From Nitratireductor indicus C115 (GTDB lineage Bacteria > Pseudomonadota > Alphaproteobacteria > Rhizobiales > Rhizobiaceae), in NCBI RefSeq assembly GCF_000300515.1, contig NZ_AMSI01000004.1:124001-188000 (forward strand): 64,000 bases of DNA, read 5' to 3'. Positions 51,967 through 60,547 of the stretch are shown here, piece after piece (within the stretch, counting starts at the first letter, position 1; each line of letters starts with the position of its first letter). The notes under the pieces are model-generated. The model saw only the letters and a list, made by a program, of their open reading frames with translations, did no database searches and had not been told where the DNA came from. The position numbers were made by a program, and so were the translations under genes.

Positions 51967-53029
51967 CGGCGAGCACCACCGCATGACGCCGGTCGAAAGC
52001 AAAGGAAGCGCGTGCACCGATGGACGGCGCATCGGAGAGCTTCGTGCTCGATATCGACGCCACCAGTTCGGACCCGTCGTCGAGCCGTCCATGGGCAAGG
52101 GCGAAAGCCCCCTCGAAATCGATGCGCTCCACCGTGGCGTCGAGCCTGTTGTCGCCACCCTTGGCGGAAACGACCAGCGCTTCCGGCCGCACATAGAGCC
52201 GGGCCGCCTGCCCCGCCGCAACTCCGGGCCCCGCCTTGCCATGCATGGCGCCGAGACTGGTTTCGACGGTTGCGATGCCGGATGCGAGGCTCGTCACCTT
52301 TCCCGCAAGCGCATTGGTTTCACCGACAAAGCTCGCCACGAATGACGTGGCCGGATTGTCGTAAAGCTCTCGAGGCGCCCCGACCTGTTGCAGAACACCG
52401 GCGCTCATCACCGCGATGCGGTCGGACATTGCAAGCGCTTCCGACTGGTCATGGGTGATGTAGATGAAAGTGACGCCGGTGCGCTTCTGCAGGGCGCGCA
52501 GCTCCGCGCGCATATGCTGACGCAGTTTCAGATCGAGCGCGGAAAGCGGCTCGTCGAGCAAGAGCACCTGCGGCTCCACCGCAAGCGCGCGGGCTATCGC
52601 CACGCGCTGCCGCTGCCCGCCGGAAAGTTCGCCGGGCATTCGTTCGCCGAACCCCTCCAGCGCGATCAGTTTCAGCAGCTCATCCGCCCGTTTGCGGCGC
52701 TCGGCTTTTGAAACCCCACGTGCCTCCAGGCCGAAGGCGATGTTCTCCCACACCGTCATCAGCGGAAACAGCGCCAGCGATTGAAAGATCATGGCCGTCG
52801 GTCGCTGGTCGGGTCCAAGACCCGCCATATCGCGTCCGCCGATGACAATCTGTCCCTCGGAGGGTGTCAGGAAGCCTGCAATCATCCGCAGGATTGTGGT
52901 CTTGCCGCAACCGGATGGGCCAAGGATCGAGAAGAACTCGCCGCCTTCCACGGTGAACGAAACGTCGCCCACGGCGCGCGTCTGGCCGAAGGTCATGCCG
53001 ACCTGATGCAGTTCGACGGAATGAGACAT
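51959..53029 (-). CDS. ABC importer ATPase, PotA type
   Basis: 356 residues. Walker A GPSGCGKTT, signature LSGGQRQRVAIARAL, Walker B LLLDEPLSALD and a C-terminal TOBE domain (about 270-356). It powers the PotB/PotC-type permeases. It lies 53 bases after the binding-protein gene, with a hairpin in the gap. Confidence 0.94.
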   Translation of the reverse strand: MSHSVELHQVGMTFGQTRAVGDVSFTVEGGEFFSILGPSGCGKTTILRMIAGFLTPSEGQIVIGGRDMAGLGPDQRPTAMIFQSLALFPLMTVWENIAFGLEARGVSKAERRKRADELLKLIALEGFGERMPGELSGGQRQRVAIARALAVEPQVLLLDEPLSALDLKLRQHMRAELRALQKRTGVTFIYITHDQSEALAMSDRIAVMSAGVLQQVGAPRELYDNPATSFVASFVGETNALAGKVTSLASGIATVETSLGAMHGKAGPGVAAGQAARLYVRPEALVVSAKGGDNRLDATVERIDFEGAFALAHGRLDDGSELVASISSTKLSDAPSIGARASFAFDRRHAVVLADG

Positions 53030-53047
53030 ATGCCCTCTCGGAGGTGA

Positions 53048-53073
53048 GGAAGGGGCAACAGGCCGCCCCTTCC
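53048..53073 (-). promoter_or_regulatory. intercistronic stem-loop between PotD- and PotA-type genes
   Basis: GGAAGGGGC (53048-53056) and GCCCCTTCC (53065-53073) pair perfectly over 9 bp around an 8-base loop, 9 bases after the binding-protein stop. No T-run follows on the coding strand. Confidence 0.6.
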
Positions 53074-53082
53074 GGGAAGTGA

Positions 53083-54207
53083 TCAGGCCGAGAGGAACCG
53101 ATCCTGATATTCATTGCGCTTGGTGACGTACCAGCTTTCCTGGATCGGCCACCACCAAAGCTTGTCGAGCGCATCGCCCGGATAGGCGGCCGCGAAAAAG
53201 GCCTTCGCCTCGTCGGAAAGGAGATCCGACGCCCCCACCGCGGTCGAATTGATCGAGGTGGCGTTGGAATACATGGCGCCGGCTTCCGGCGTCAGGAACC
53301 AGTTGATGAACGCATAGGCCTGGTCGATGTTCTCCGCGCCCTTGGGTATGGAAACGCCTTCCATCCAGGCCAGCGCGCCTTCCTTCGGTGCGATGAAACC
53401 GATGGGCAGACCTTCCTTGGAAAGGGCAGCGCCAGTCGAATCCCAGGTCTGGCCGATGGCCGCGCCATTCACGCGGAAAGCGCCCTGCGCTTCATTCTCG
53501 TTCGACCAGAACTGAATGATGTTGCCCTTGCGCGCAATGGCCTCGGCGAGGATGACGTCGAAGATTTCGACCTGTGCTTCCGGGCTGCCGAACGCATCGA
53601 GCAGCGGACGGGGTAGCTTGCCTTCGGCTTCCAGCCACAGGCCGAGACCGACAAGGCTCGAGTGACCGCGCACGGTCGCCTTGCCCGCCATCTCCTTCTT
53701 CCAGATATCGCCATAGGAAGCGGTGCCATATTCGAGCGGCGCCTGCTGCTTGTCGAAGGCAATCGCCTCGGTGCCCCAGTCGGTCGGCACCTGATAGCGC
53801 TTTCCGTCAACCACAGCGCCGTATTTGGCAGAATTCGCCCAGGCGCTCGGCAAGCATTTCGCTACCTCGATCTTGGCTTCGTCGAGCGGCTGGACCAGAC
53901 CGAATTCGACGTAATTGGGCACACGGTCAACCGTCGGCCAGATGATGTCGAAACCGGCGCCATTGTTGGCGCGGAGCTGGTTCAGCAATTCGTCATTGGT
54001 GCCGTAGGGCGTGTATTTCGCCTTGATGCCGGTCGCCTTTTCGAACGCAGCCAGCATCTCATCATTGATATAGCCGGCCCATGCAAAGATATTGACCGTG
54101 CCGGAGGAGCCCTGCGCAAAACTTGTGCGGGACACAAAGGGGGCAGCGAGCGAAAGCCCGGCCACACTTGCCGCGCCCTTGAGAAGCGCGCGTCGCTGGA
54201 ACGTCAT
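53083..54207 (-). CDS. periplasmic polyamine-type binding protein (PotD family), Tat signal
   Basis: 374 residues. A twin-arginine-type leader (FQRRALLKGAASVAGLSLAAP) precedes the mature PotD fold (VNIFAWAGYINDEMLAAFEKATGIKA in part). WWWPIQESWYVTKRNEYQ near the C-terminus is usual for the family. Ligands in this group include putrescine, spermidine, gamma-aminobutyrate precursors and other amines; not assignable here. Confidence 0.92.
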   Translation of the reverse strand: MTFQRRALLKGAASVAGLSLAAPFVSRTSFAQGSSGTVNIFAWAGYINDEMLAAFEKATGIKAKYTPYGTNDELLNQLRANNGAGFDIIWPTVDRVPNYVEFGLVQPLDEAKIEVAKCLPSAWANSAKYGAVVDGKRYQVPTDWGTEAIAFDKQQAPLEYGTASYGDIWKKEMAGKATVRGHSSLVGLGLWLEAEGKLPRPLLDAFGSPEAQVEIFDVILAEAIARKGNIIQFWSNENEAQGAFRVNGAAIGQTWDSTGAALSKEGLPIGFIAPKEGALAWMEGVSIPKGAENIDQAYAFINWFLTPEAGAMYSNATSINSTAVGASDLLSDEAKAFFAAAYPGDALDKLWWWPIQESWYVTKRNEYQDRFLSA

Positions 54208-54404
54208 GAAGGATCTCCCTGTCAGATTGCGTATTGCCCGCGTTTATTTTCGCTATGATACAGTTCGATGACGATCCCGCAATTATATTGATGAACGATG
54301 CCTGGTCCGCAAGGAATGTGATTCGCCGGCTAATATACAGGCCGAGATGTTCTGGCGGGCGTCTTGCAGGGGGCGGGAATTCCGGTTTTGCAAAGGCGTT
54401 TACT

Positions 54405-54440
54405 CCGCCATACGGGCTTCAGGGCAAACCCGTATGGCGG
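54405..54440 (-). terminator. strong stem-loop, probable terminator of the leftward VOC/SRPBCC genes
   Basis: CCGCCATACGGG and CCCGTATGGCGG form a perfect 12-bp stem with a 12-base loop, 20 bases past the SRPBCC stop on the coding strand. There is no T-run, so it may be a weak or factor-assisted terminator. It sits in the 252-base gap upstream of the PotD-type gene; the left half of that gap is AT-rich and is presumably that gene's promoter. Confidence 0.5.
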
Positions 54441-54459
54441 GGAAATTTCCCTGGGATTG

Positions 54460-54903
54460 TTATTGCGTGATTTCGGGCTCTACCAGCTTGGCCAGTTTGC
54501 GCAGCGATTCCTGCCAGCCGAGATAGCATGCCTCCAACGGGATGATATCCGGCACGTTTTCCTGGACCACCGTCATCTCGGTGCCGACGGAGACCGCCTT
54601 AAGGGTGACCGTCACCTTCATCTCGCCCGGAAGGTTGGGGTCGTCGAACACATCGCTGTAGATGAGCAGTTCGCCGGGAACGAGCTTCAGATAGGTGCCG
54701 CCGAAGGAATGGCTCTGCCCGGTGGTGAAGTTCCGGAAAGACATTCTGTGCTTGCCGCCCTCCCTTGCCTCGAGCTCGTGGACCGTACAGGTGAACCCGA
54801 AAGGCGGAATCCAGCTTGCAATCGCATCGGGCTCCAGGAAGGCGCGGTAGACCTTTTCAGGCTTCGTGGCGAAAACCCGGTGCAGTTTGACCGTGTTCGG
54901 CAT
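54460..54903 (-). CDS. SRPBCC (AHSA1-like) protein
   Basis: About 147 residues from ATG 54903 (GGAG 6 bases upstream, better than the ATG at 54915). The START-like fold is recognisable from the FATKPEKVYRAFLEPDAIASWIPP N-terminus (in part) and the C-terminal GWQESLRKLAKLVEPE helix. Proteins of this type bind small hydrophobic ligands; function unknown. It follows a VOC-family gene by about 50 bases, a common pairing in bacteria. Confidence 0.85.
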   Translation of the reverse strand: MPNTVKLHRVFATKPEKVYRAFLEPDAIASWIPPFGFTCTVHELEAREGGKHRMSFRNFTTGQSHSFGGTYLKLVPGELLIYSDVFDDPNLPGEMKVTVTLKAVSVGTEMTVVQENVPDIIPLEACYLGWQESLRKLAKLVEPEITQ

Positions 54904-54954
54904 GATCGTCTCCATTCATTGTTTGTCGCGGTGCGATATCGCCGCGGATCGCGG

Positions 54955-55434
54955 TTATTCCGCCACGGCGGCTTCCAGCGCCGCTATGTCGATCTTCCTC
55001 ATGGTCATCATCGCTTCCATTGCACGCTTGGCCTTGGCGCGATCCGAGCTCGTCGTCAGTTCCATCAGACGCCTTGGCGTGATCTGCCAGGAGAACCCCC
55101 ACCGGTCCCTGCACCAGCCGCATGCATTCTCGGTGCCGCCGTTTTCGACGATGGCGCTCCAGTAGCGGTCGGTTTCTTCCTGATCTTCGGTAAGCACCAT
55201 GAAGCTGACGGCTTCATTCGCCTTGAAATTGGGGCCACCGTTCAACCCTATGAAAGGCCGGCCCAGCACGGTGAACTCGACAGTCAGTTCGGTGTCTTTC
55301 GTGCCACCGGGAAAATCGGTCGGCGCCGCATTCACCCGGCTCACCCGGCTGTCGGGAAAGGTGGCGGCATAGAAGGCGGCAGCCTTGCTCGCCTCGCCAT
55401 GATCGAACCACAGGCAGTTTACGATCTCAGTCAT
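54955..55434 (-). CDS. VOC-family (PhnB/glyoxalase-fold) protein
   Basis: 159 residues. The sequence [24 protein letters not shown] and [15 protein letters not shown] is typical of the 3-demethylubiquinone-9-methyltransferase-like/PhnB subgroup of the vicinal-oxygen-chelate fold. Enzymatic role not established. It lies 215 bases after the OCD-family gene; that gap contains a 7-bp hairpin at 55,464-55,485 and no gene, so the VOC/SRPBCC pair may have its own promoter. Confidence 0.85.
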   Translation of the reverse strand: MTEIVNCLWFDHGEASKAAAFYAATFPDSRVSRVNAAPTDFPGGTKDTELTVEFTVLGRPFIGLNGGPNFKANEAVSFMVLTEDQEETDRYWSAIVENGGTENACGWCRDRWGFSWQITPRRLMELTTSSDRAKAKRAMEAMMTMRKIDIAALEAAVAE

Positions 55435-55463
55435 GTCTCGTCTCCTCGGTCTTCGATGTGTGT

Positions 55464-55485
55464 CCGGGTCTTCACAGCGACCCGG
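55464..55485 (-). promoter_or_regulatory. stem-loop between OCD-family and VOC genes
   Basis: CCGGGTC (55464-55470) and GACCCGG (55479-55485) pair perfectly around TTCACAGC. It is about 165 bases after the OCD-family stop and 30 before the VOC start, so it could end the upstream operon, although no T-run follows on the coding strand. Confidence 0.35.
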
Positions 55486-55649
55486 CTTTCACAGCTGATA
55501 CCTCTAGGACGAAGCTGACGCACATTTGCCGACAGGCCAATCGCAAAGGTCGGAATTTTTTTGAAAGCCGGTCGTTCCTCCAGCTTTCACGCCTACGATT
55601 TTCGCTGTCGAATGCTTGCCTGAGAATGACTGACACCGCGAACCGCGGG

Positions 55650-56600
55650 CTATATGTGCCTGCCGGTTGCGGCCTGAAGCCGGGACCACACCAGCCACGC
55701 AATGGCCAGATCCGCAGTTGCGTGTCCCTGAAAAACGAAGAGTGCCCTTTGGGCTTCCGATACCCGACCCGGATGAACACCTCCGGCCAATTCCGACAGG
55801 TCGCAGTCTATCCTCATCCCCGGCTTCATCTCGATACCGTGATGAAGCCGGCTATCGGTCGCCATGCAATCGAAAACCTTGAAGCCACCCGGATGCCAGG
55901 AACGACCGATATCCACCGCCGCGACGAAGACGCCGGGCGCCAGATTCGACGCGTCCAGAAAGGGCTCGAAACCCGCGTTCATGGGAACCGTGGTGACGAC
56001 GATATCGCTCTCGCTCAGAAGCCGCGCGGGGTCGGAACAGACCTTGCCTTCCAGCCCAAACGTGCCAGCAAGGTCGGCCAGTCGGCGGGCGGATTGCTCC
56101 GATCTGCTGTTGCAAAGCACCACCGCCAGACCTGGAAAGAGATCGTGCATTGCTTCGAGATGCATGCGGGCCTGAAGCCCGCAACCGACGAAGCCGATCG
56201 TCCTGCTGTTTTCCCGGGCGAGAAAACGTGCTGCCAATGCGGACATTGCCGCCGTGCGCAATCCCGTCATCGCATTCGCGTCCATGACGGCAAGCGGTGC
56301 GCCCGAATTGAAATCGTTCAGCACGGCCAGCGCGTGGATGCCGGGAGATGGGTCCCCCGCCCCGCGAGGCGCGACGCCGAGCCACTTTACGACCGCCAGA
56401 TCAAGCTCCTCACAGGCCGCGCACATGGCCTGGAACTTGTGCCCCGGTGCAATGTCGAGAGACGTTTTCGGCTTAACCCGAACATGTCCCGCGTGCTGCA
56501 ACCGATAAGCATGCGAGAGGGCATCCCGCGCCTCACCCGGCGTCAGGCCAAGCCGGCGAAGCTCTTCCTCGCCGATAAAGAGTGGCTGCGCGCCGATCAC
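55650..56600 (-). CDS. ornithine cyclodeaminase/mu-crystallin family protein
   Basis: 316 residues. The NAD-binding motif GFVGCGLQARMHLEAM is near residue 135, and the substrate lysine region is around VKPKTSLD and VVKWLG. Family members include ornithine cyclodeaminase, alanine and opine-type (tauropine-like) dehydrogenases and ketimine reductases. It overlaps the DadA-like gene by 4 bases, so an imine-forming oxidase coupled to an imine reductase or cyclodeaminase is plausible (inference). Confidence 0.88.
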   Translation of the reverse strand: MIGAQPLFIGEEELRRLGLTPGEARDALSHAYRLQHAGHVRVKPKTSLDIAPGHKFQAMCAACEELDLAVVKWLGVAPRGAGDPSPGIHALAVLNDFNSGAPLAVMDANAMTGLRTAAMSALAARFLARENSRTIGFVGCGLQARMHLEAMHDLFPGLAVVLCNSRSEQSARRLADLAGTFGLEGKVCSDPARLLSESDIVVTTVPMNAGFEPFLDASNLAPGVFVAAVDIGRSWHPGGFKVFDCMATDSRLHHGIEMKPGMRIDCDLSELAGGVHPGRVSEAQRALFVFQGHATADLAIAWLVWSRLQAATGRHI

Positions 56601-57865
56601 CGGAAGCGTTCCGCTTCATAGGGATTCGGGTCGATGGCAGGATGCCCGCCACCACAAAGATCGGCAATGAGCCTGCCCGTCATCGGCGCCATGGTGATGC
56701 CGCTATGGCCGTGTCCGAAACCATAGATGATATCGGGAGACAGGCGCGATGGACCGATGCAGGGAATGCCGTCAGGCGTCGAGGGACGATTGCCCATCCA
56801 TCGATCGATGACACCTTCCTCCAGTCGATCCGCCATGGCGGGAAATGCCCGTTCGAGATGCTTCAGGAGGATGTCGGCGCGCCGCCAGTCAGGTTCGGCA
56901 CCAAGGCTGGCCAGCTCCACCTGCCCTGCGATCCTGAGGCCTGCCTGCGTCCGCGTGAAAACCATCTTCCCATCCATCATCATGACGGGATGGCGCGGGC
57001 CGCCTTCGATATCCGGCACCACCACATGGTAGCCCCGCTCCGCTTCGAGCGGCACCCTGTCACCGCATTGCAGTGCAAGATCACGCGCATTTATGCCCGC
57101 CGTCAGGATGGCCCTGCCGCAATCGATGTCGCCCTGATCGGTTTTCACGGCGCGCAGCCGGTTCCCCTCGAACCGGAAGCCCGTCGCCCGCCCCCGTTGC
57201 AGAACCGCGCCTCGCCGGGCCGCGCCTTCGACCAGACCGGCAATAAAGGCCCCGGGATCGGAAAGATTTGCACCCGCACGAATGTAGACACCGAACCGGT
57301 GATGCGCTCCCAGCCCCGGCTCGAAGGCGTGCAGCGCCTCGCCTTCCAGCTCCTGCCACTCGATGCCGTAGCGCCGGCGCAGCCCCCAGGCGAGGCCGTC
57401 GGCCTCGTAGGTTGCTCTGTCGGGGTAAAGGAAAAGATGCCCGTCATGCCTGAAAAAGGAAGCGAGGCCGTTTGCCTCCGCGACCGCCTCGTAGCGCTGC
57501 AATGCCCCCTGCGTCAGCGCGTGGCGGAAACCGGCCGTCCGTTCGATCTTTCCGACACTTGACCCCGCCAGAAGGAACCGGGCGAGCCATGGCGTCAACG
57601 CGGGAAGATGAGACCAGCGAATGGCGAACGGACCAAGGGGGTCCATGAGATAGCCCGGAACCTGCCGCCACAGGCCCGGGACGGAAACCGGAAGCAGCGA
57701 GCTTTCCATGATCCACGCGCCATTGCCATAGCTGGCGCCCTGCCGCCCGCCCGGCTCTTCGGCATCCAGAATGATGACGTCATGACCATCCTCGAGCAGT
57801 TCCCATGCCGCAAACGCGCCGATGATGCCGGCACCGATGACAACCACCTTCCGTGCATCGCCCAT
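56597..57865 (-). CDS. D-amino-acid dehydrogenase-like (DadA family) FAD oxidoreductase
   Basis: 422 residues from ATG 57865 (GGAGGGG 7 bases upstream; the frame is open to 58369 inside the next gene). FAD motif VVIGAGIIGAFAAWELLEDGHDV near residue 8, C-terminal GNRPSTPDGIPCIGPS and GFGHGHSGITMAPMTGRL are typical of DadA. It oxidises an amine or D-amino acid to an imine, with electrons to the quinone pool in DadA relatives. It sits 14 bases after the preceding gene in a nine-gene leftward cluster. Confidence 0.9.
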   Translation of the reverse strand: MGDARKVVVIGAGIIGAFAAWELLEDGHDVIILDAEEPGGRQGASYGNGAWIMESSLLPVSVPGLWRQVPGYLMDPLGPFAIRWSHLPALTPWLARFLLAGSSVGKIERTAGFRHALTQGALQRYEAVAEANGLASFFRHDGHLFLYPDRATYEADGLAWGLRRRYGIEWQELEGEALHAFEPGLGAHHRFGVYIRAGANLSDPGAFIAGLVEGAARRGAVLQRGRATGFRFEGNRLRAVKTDQGDIDCGRAILTAGINARDLALQCGDRVPLEAERGYHVVVPDIEGGPRHPVMMMDGKMVFTRTQAGLRIAGQVELASLGAEPDWRRADILLKHLERAFPAMADRLEEGVIDRWMGNRPSTPDGIPCIGPSRLSPDIIYGFGHGHSGITMAPMTGRLIADLCGGGHPAIDPNPYEAERFR

Positions 57866-57879
57866 GGCACCCCTCCAGT

Positions 57880-58977
57880 TCAGGCCGGCTGCCGGCTCAA
57901 CGCATCGCGCAGAAGCGCGAGATCCCGATAGGCCTCCTCCAACCGGCCGATCTCGAAGCCGCCGGCATGGGCGAAGCCAACCCGTTCGAACGCCGCTTTC
58001 AGCCGGCCCGTGAAATGCGCATGCTGACCGTCCAGCACCAGACCGTTTTTCGCCTCGAAGGCGTGGTTCCACGAAATGGCTTCTTCCCGGGCGAGACCTT
58101 CGGGGAGATCCAGATGCAGCTTTCCCGCTTCGAGCCGCACCGGATATCCGCCGGGCAGGCCGCCCGGTCCCGGCACATGCCCTGCCCAGGGCCGGCCCGC
58201 CGCGTAGGCGCAGATCAAAGTCACACCCGAGGCCCCGGAGACCTCGATCGCCGGTTCGGCGGTCAGCTTGATCGAGGCAAATGCCTCGAACACATCCGCA
58301 ACCTCCCGGCCGTCCAGAAACACGCGCGGTGGCGTGGCCCCCGCCCTGCGCTCGCGCGGCAAGCGCCATGCGGCAAGGTTCTGATAATGGGCAAGCACGC
58401 GCAGGCGCTCCGGGGCGTCAGCCCCCCGGGCGCCCGCAAAAACATTGGAAAGGATTGCCACATTGCCTGTGCCGCAAAGCACGTCATGCCCAAGCGCCTG
58501 GATCATGGCATTCACCACGTCTGGAAAGCAGCAATTGATCAGGGCACTCCTGGGGGAGTGTTCGCTGATCGCCTTGCCGACCCGGCTCGTCAGCAACGCC
58601 TGAAAAATGGCCGTTGCGCTCAAGCCGCCTTCGGCCACCAGCGCCGTCCAGGCATTTCCGGTATCGGAAATGACCGAGGAGGTCTGTACGGACGCGGCCT
58701 GAACGACGATCTTCGGCCGGGTCTGAAGGATCATGCGCTCCGCTGCCCCCTCCTCGAGCAGGTCCACCTCCATGGTCGAAAAGGTGGCGGGGCGCGAAAA
58801 CATCGAGGCGCGCGCGTTGCCGGCCGTCCTCAGCCAATCCAACCGGTCACGGTTGCGACCGGCGATCACGACATTGACCGGCTCCGGCGCTGTCGAGGCG
58901 ATGTCAAGCGCGATGCGGCCTGCGAAGGCGCCGGTTCCCGAAATCAGGACATCGGTCTTGAATGTGCCGCTCATCAT
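57880..58977 (-). CDS. NAD(P)-binding protein, possibly opine- or saccharopine-dehydrogenase-like
   Basis: 365 residues from ATG 58977 in a 4-bp overlap with the ligase gene. The N-terminus has a Rossmann glycine motif (ISGTGAFAGRIALDIA) and a following IAGRNRDRLDWL strand. INCCFPDVVNAMIQALG in mid-sequence recalls malate/opine-dehydrogenase chemistry. I cannot place it in a named family with certainty. Context (ligase, DadA, OCD, Pot importer) points to amine or opine catabolism (inference). Confidence 0.7.
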   Translation of the reverse strand: MMSGTFKTDVLISGTGAFAGRIALDIASTAPEPVNVVIAGRNRDRLDWLRTAGNARASMFSRPATFSTMEVDLLEEGAAERMILQTRPKIVVQAASVQTSSVISDTGNAWTALVAEGGLSATAIFQALLTSRVGKAISEHSPRSALINCCFPDVVNAMIQALGHDVLCGTGNVAILSNVFAGARGADAPERLRVLAHYQNLAAWRLPRERRAGATPPRVFLDGREVADVFEAFASIKLTAEPAIEVSGASGVTLICAYAAGRPWAGHVPGPGGLPGGYPVRLEAGKLHLDLPEGLAREEAISWNHAFEAKNGLVLDGQHAHFTGRLKAAFERVGFAHAGGFEIGRLEEAYRDLALLRDALSRQPA

Positions 58978-60485
58978 GCGCGCTCCCTTTCCGCCATCCG
59001 GTCCCAGCAATCATCGGTGGAACCCGGCAGCCTGTGCTTCATGATCCGTTGGCTGGGGGTGCGGTCGAACGCCTTCACGAAGGCGATGTAGCGCGGCACC
59101 TGGAAGCCCGCCAGCCGTTGGCCCAGCCACGCGCCAAGCGCATCTGCGTCCGCTACCGCGCCCGGCTTAAGCTGCACGAACAGCTTGATGTCCTGCTCGC
59201 CCACATCGGTGGCCACGCCGATCATGGCACTGTCTTCCACATCGGGATGCTGTGCCGCCACATGCTCCACCTCCCAGGACGATACGTTTTCACCGCGGCA
59301 ACGCACGCTGTCGGATTTCCGGCCGTGAAAAAACAGATTGCCGCCGGCATCCCACGAACCGACGTCGCCGGTACGAAAGCCCTCTGGGCGAAGCGCTTTC
59401 GCGGTCGCCTCGGGATTGCGGAAATAGCCGGGGAAGATGGCGCCGGGAACGGACGTCGTGATGACGATTTCCCCGCGTCCGTCGAGTATTTCCTGGCCGC
59501 TATCGTCAAGCAGGCGCACGTTGAACCATGGCATGGGCTTTCCGACAGAACCGACAAGGCCGGTATCGTTATAGGTCGTCAGGCTCGACGCCTCGGTCAT
59601 GCCGTAGCACTCCCTGATATGAATGCCGAACCGCTCCTCGAAGGCCCGCCAGACTTCCCTGGCGCATCCCCCTCCCCACGCGATCCGGACATTATGGCCT
59701 CTGTCGAGCGGCGATGGCGGCTGCTTGAGCAGGATCTGGATGACACCGCCGAGATGATGAATATGCGTGGAACCGGCTGCGCTGACATCCTGCCAGAAAC
59801 GGCTTGCGCTGAAGCGGCTTCCCAGAGTGAGGGTAACCTCGCGCACCAGGGGCAGGAGCAGGGTCTGCGCGCCACCGATATGATAGAAGGGCTCCCAGAC
59901 ATAATAGTCGTCGCCGGGGCGTGGCGCCGAACACAAGGCAACCGCTTCGGCGGCAAGACGCAGCATGCGATGGGTCACGATCACGCCCTTCGCCGGACCT
60001 GTCGTTCCCGAGGTGTACATGATGGCCGCCGCGTCATCGGGCAAGGGTAGGGCCTCGTCGAATGCGACGGTGCCAGCGGGCAGGTCGCGCTCGCGGTTTG
60101 TGATGACCGGGACGCCGCTTGCCGCCCGGCAGCCGGCGATCAATTCGGCGAACTCCTCATCGGCGACGATCAGGGCAGGATCGCTATGGCCGATGATATA
60201 TTCCAGCCCCTCTCCCTTGAGAGCCGCATTGACCGGAACCCACACATTACCGGCACGGGTGATTGCATAGATCATGGCCATCGCGAATGGGCTGTTGCGC
60301 ATGACCACTGCGATGCGGTCGCCGCGCTTGACGCCCTTTTCGCGGATCGCCACCGCCAGCAGGGCAGAGGCGCGTTCCAGATCGCCGAATGAGACCGCGG
60401 CACCCTCGTGCCGGGCGAATATTCTTTCCGGACTGTCGGCCGCATGCCGGCAAAGCAGGTCGATGAAACCTTCTGACATTTGCAT
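58974..60485 (-). CDS. acyl-CoA synthetase (AMP-forming), CaiC-like
   Basis: 503 residues of the ANL superfamily. The P-loop-like AMP motif is YTSGTTGPAKGV near residue 160; later YGMTEASSLTTY, the hinge FRTGDVG and the catalytic lysine in TPSQRIMKHRLPG are present. It activates a carboxylic acid to its CoA ester. Members of the crotonobetaine/carnitine-CoA ligase group look similar. It starts 62 bases after the fused permease gene. Confidence 0.9.
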   Translation of the reverse strand: MQMSEGFIDLLCRHAADSPERIFARHEGAAVSFGDLERASALLAVAIREKGVKRGDRIAVVMRNSPFAMAMIYAITRAGNVWVPVNAALKGEGLEYIIGHSDPALIVADEEFAELIAGCRAASGVPVITNRERDLPAGTVAFDEALPLPDDAAAIMYTSGTTGPAKGVIVTHRMLRLAAEAVALCSAPRPGDDYYVWEPFYHIGGAQTLLLPLVREVTLTLGSRFSASRFWQDVSAAGSTHIHHLGGVIQILLKQPPSPLDRGHNVRIAWGGGCAREVWRAFEERFGIHIRECYGMTEASSLTTYNDTGLVGSVGKPMPWFNVRLLDDSGQEILDGRGEIVITTSVPGAIFPGYFRNPEATAKALRPEGFRTGDVGSWDAGGNLFFHGRKSDSVRCRGENVSSWEVEHVAAQHPDVEDSAMIGVATDVGEQDIKLFVQLKPGAVADADALGAWLGQRLAGFQVPRYIAFVKAFDRTPSQRIMKHRLPGSTDDCWDRMAERERA

Positions 60486-60547
60486 TCTCTTACCTTGGGT
60501 ATCTCAAATGACGTCTTCCCCGCTACCCGGCAGCAACCGTCCGCGCC

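Noticed and set aside
55529-55562. CCGAC/GTCGG hairpin followed by a run of T on the + strand
   Set aside because: It looks like a + strand terminator, but both flanking genes run on the - strand and no + strand transcript is expected; the stem is only 5 bp.
57853-59091. 412-codon open frame on the + strand
   Set aside because: Antisense to the NAD(P)-binding protein gene, which has a Rossmann motif and overlaps its neighbours correctly.
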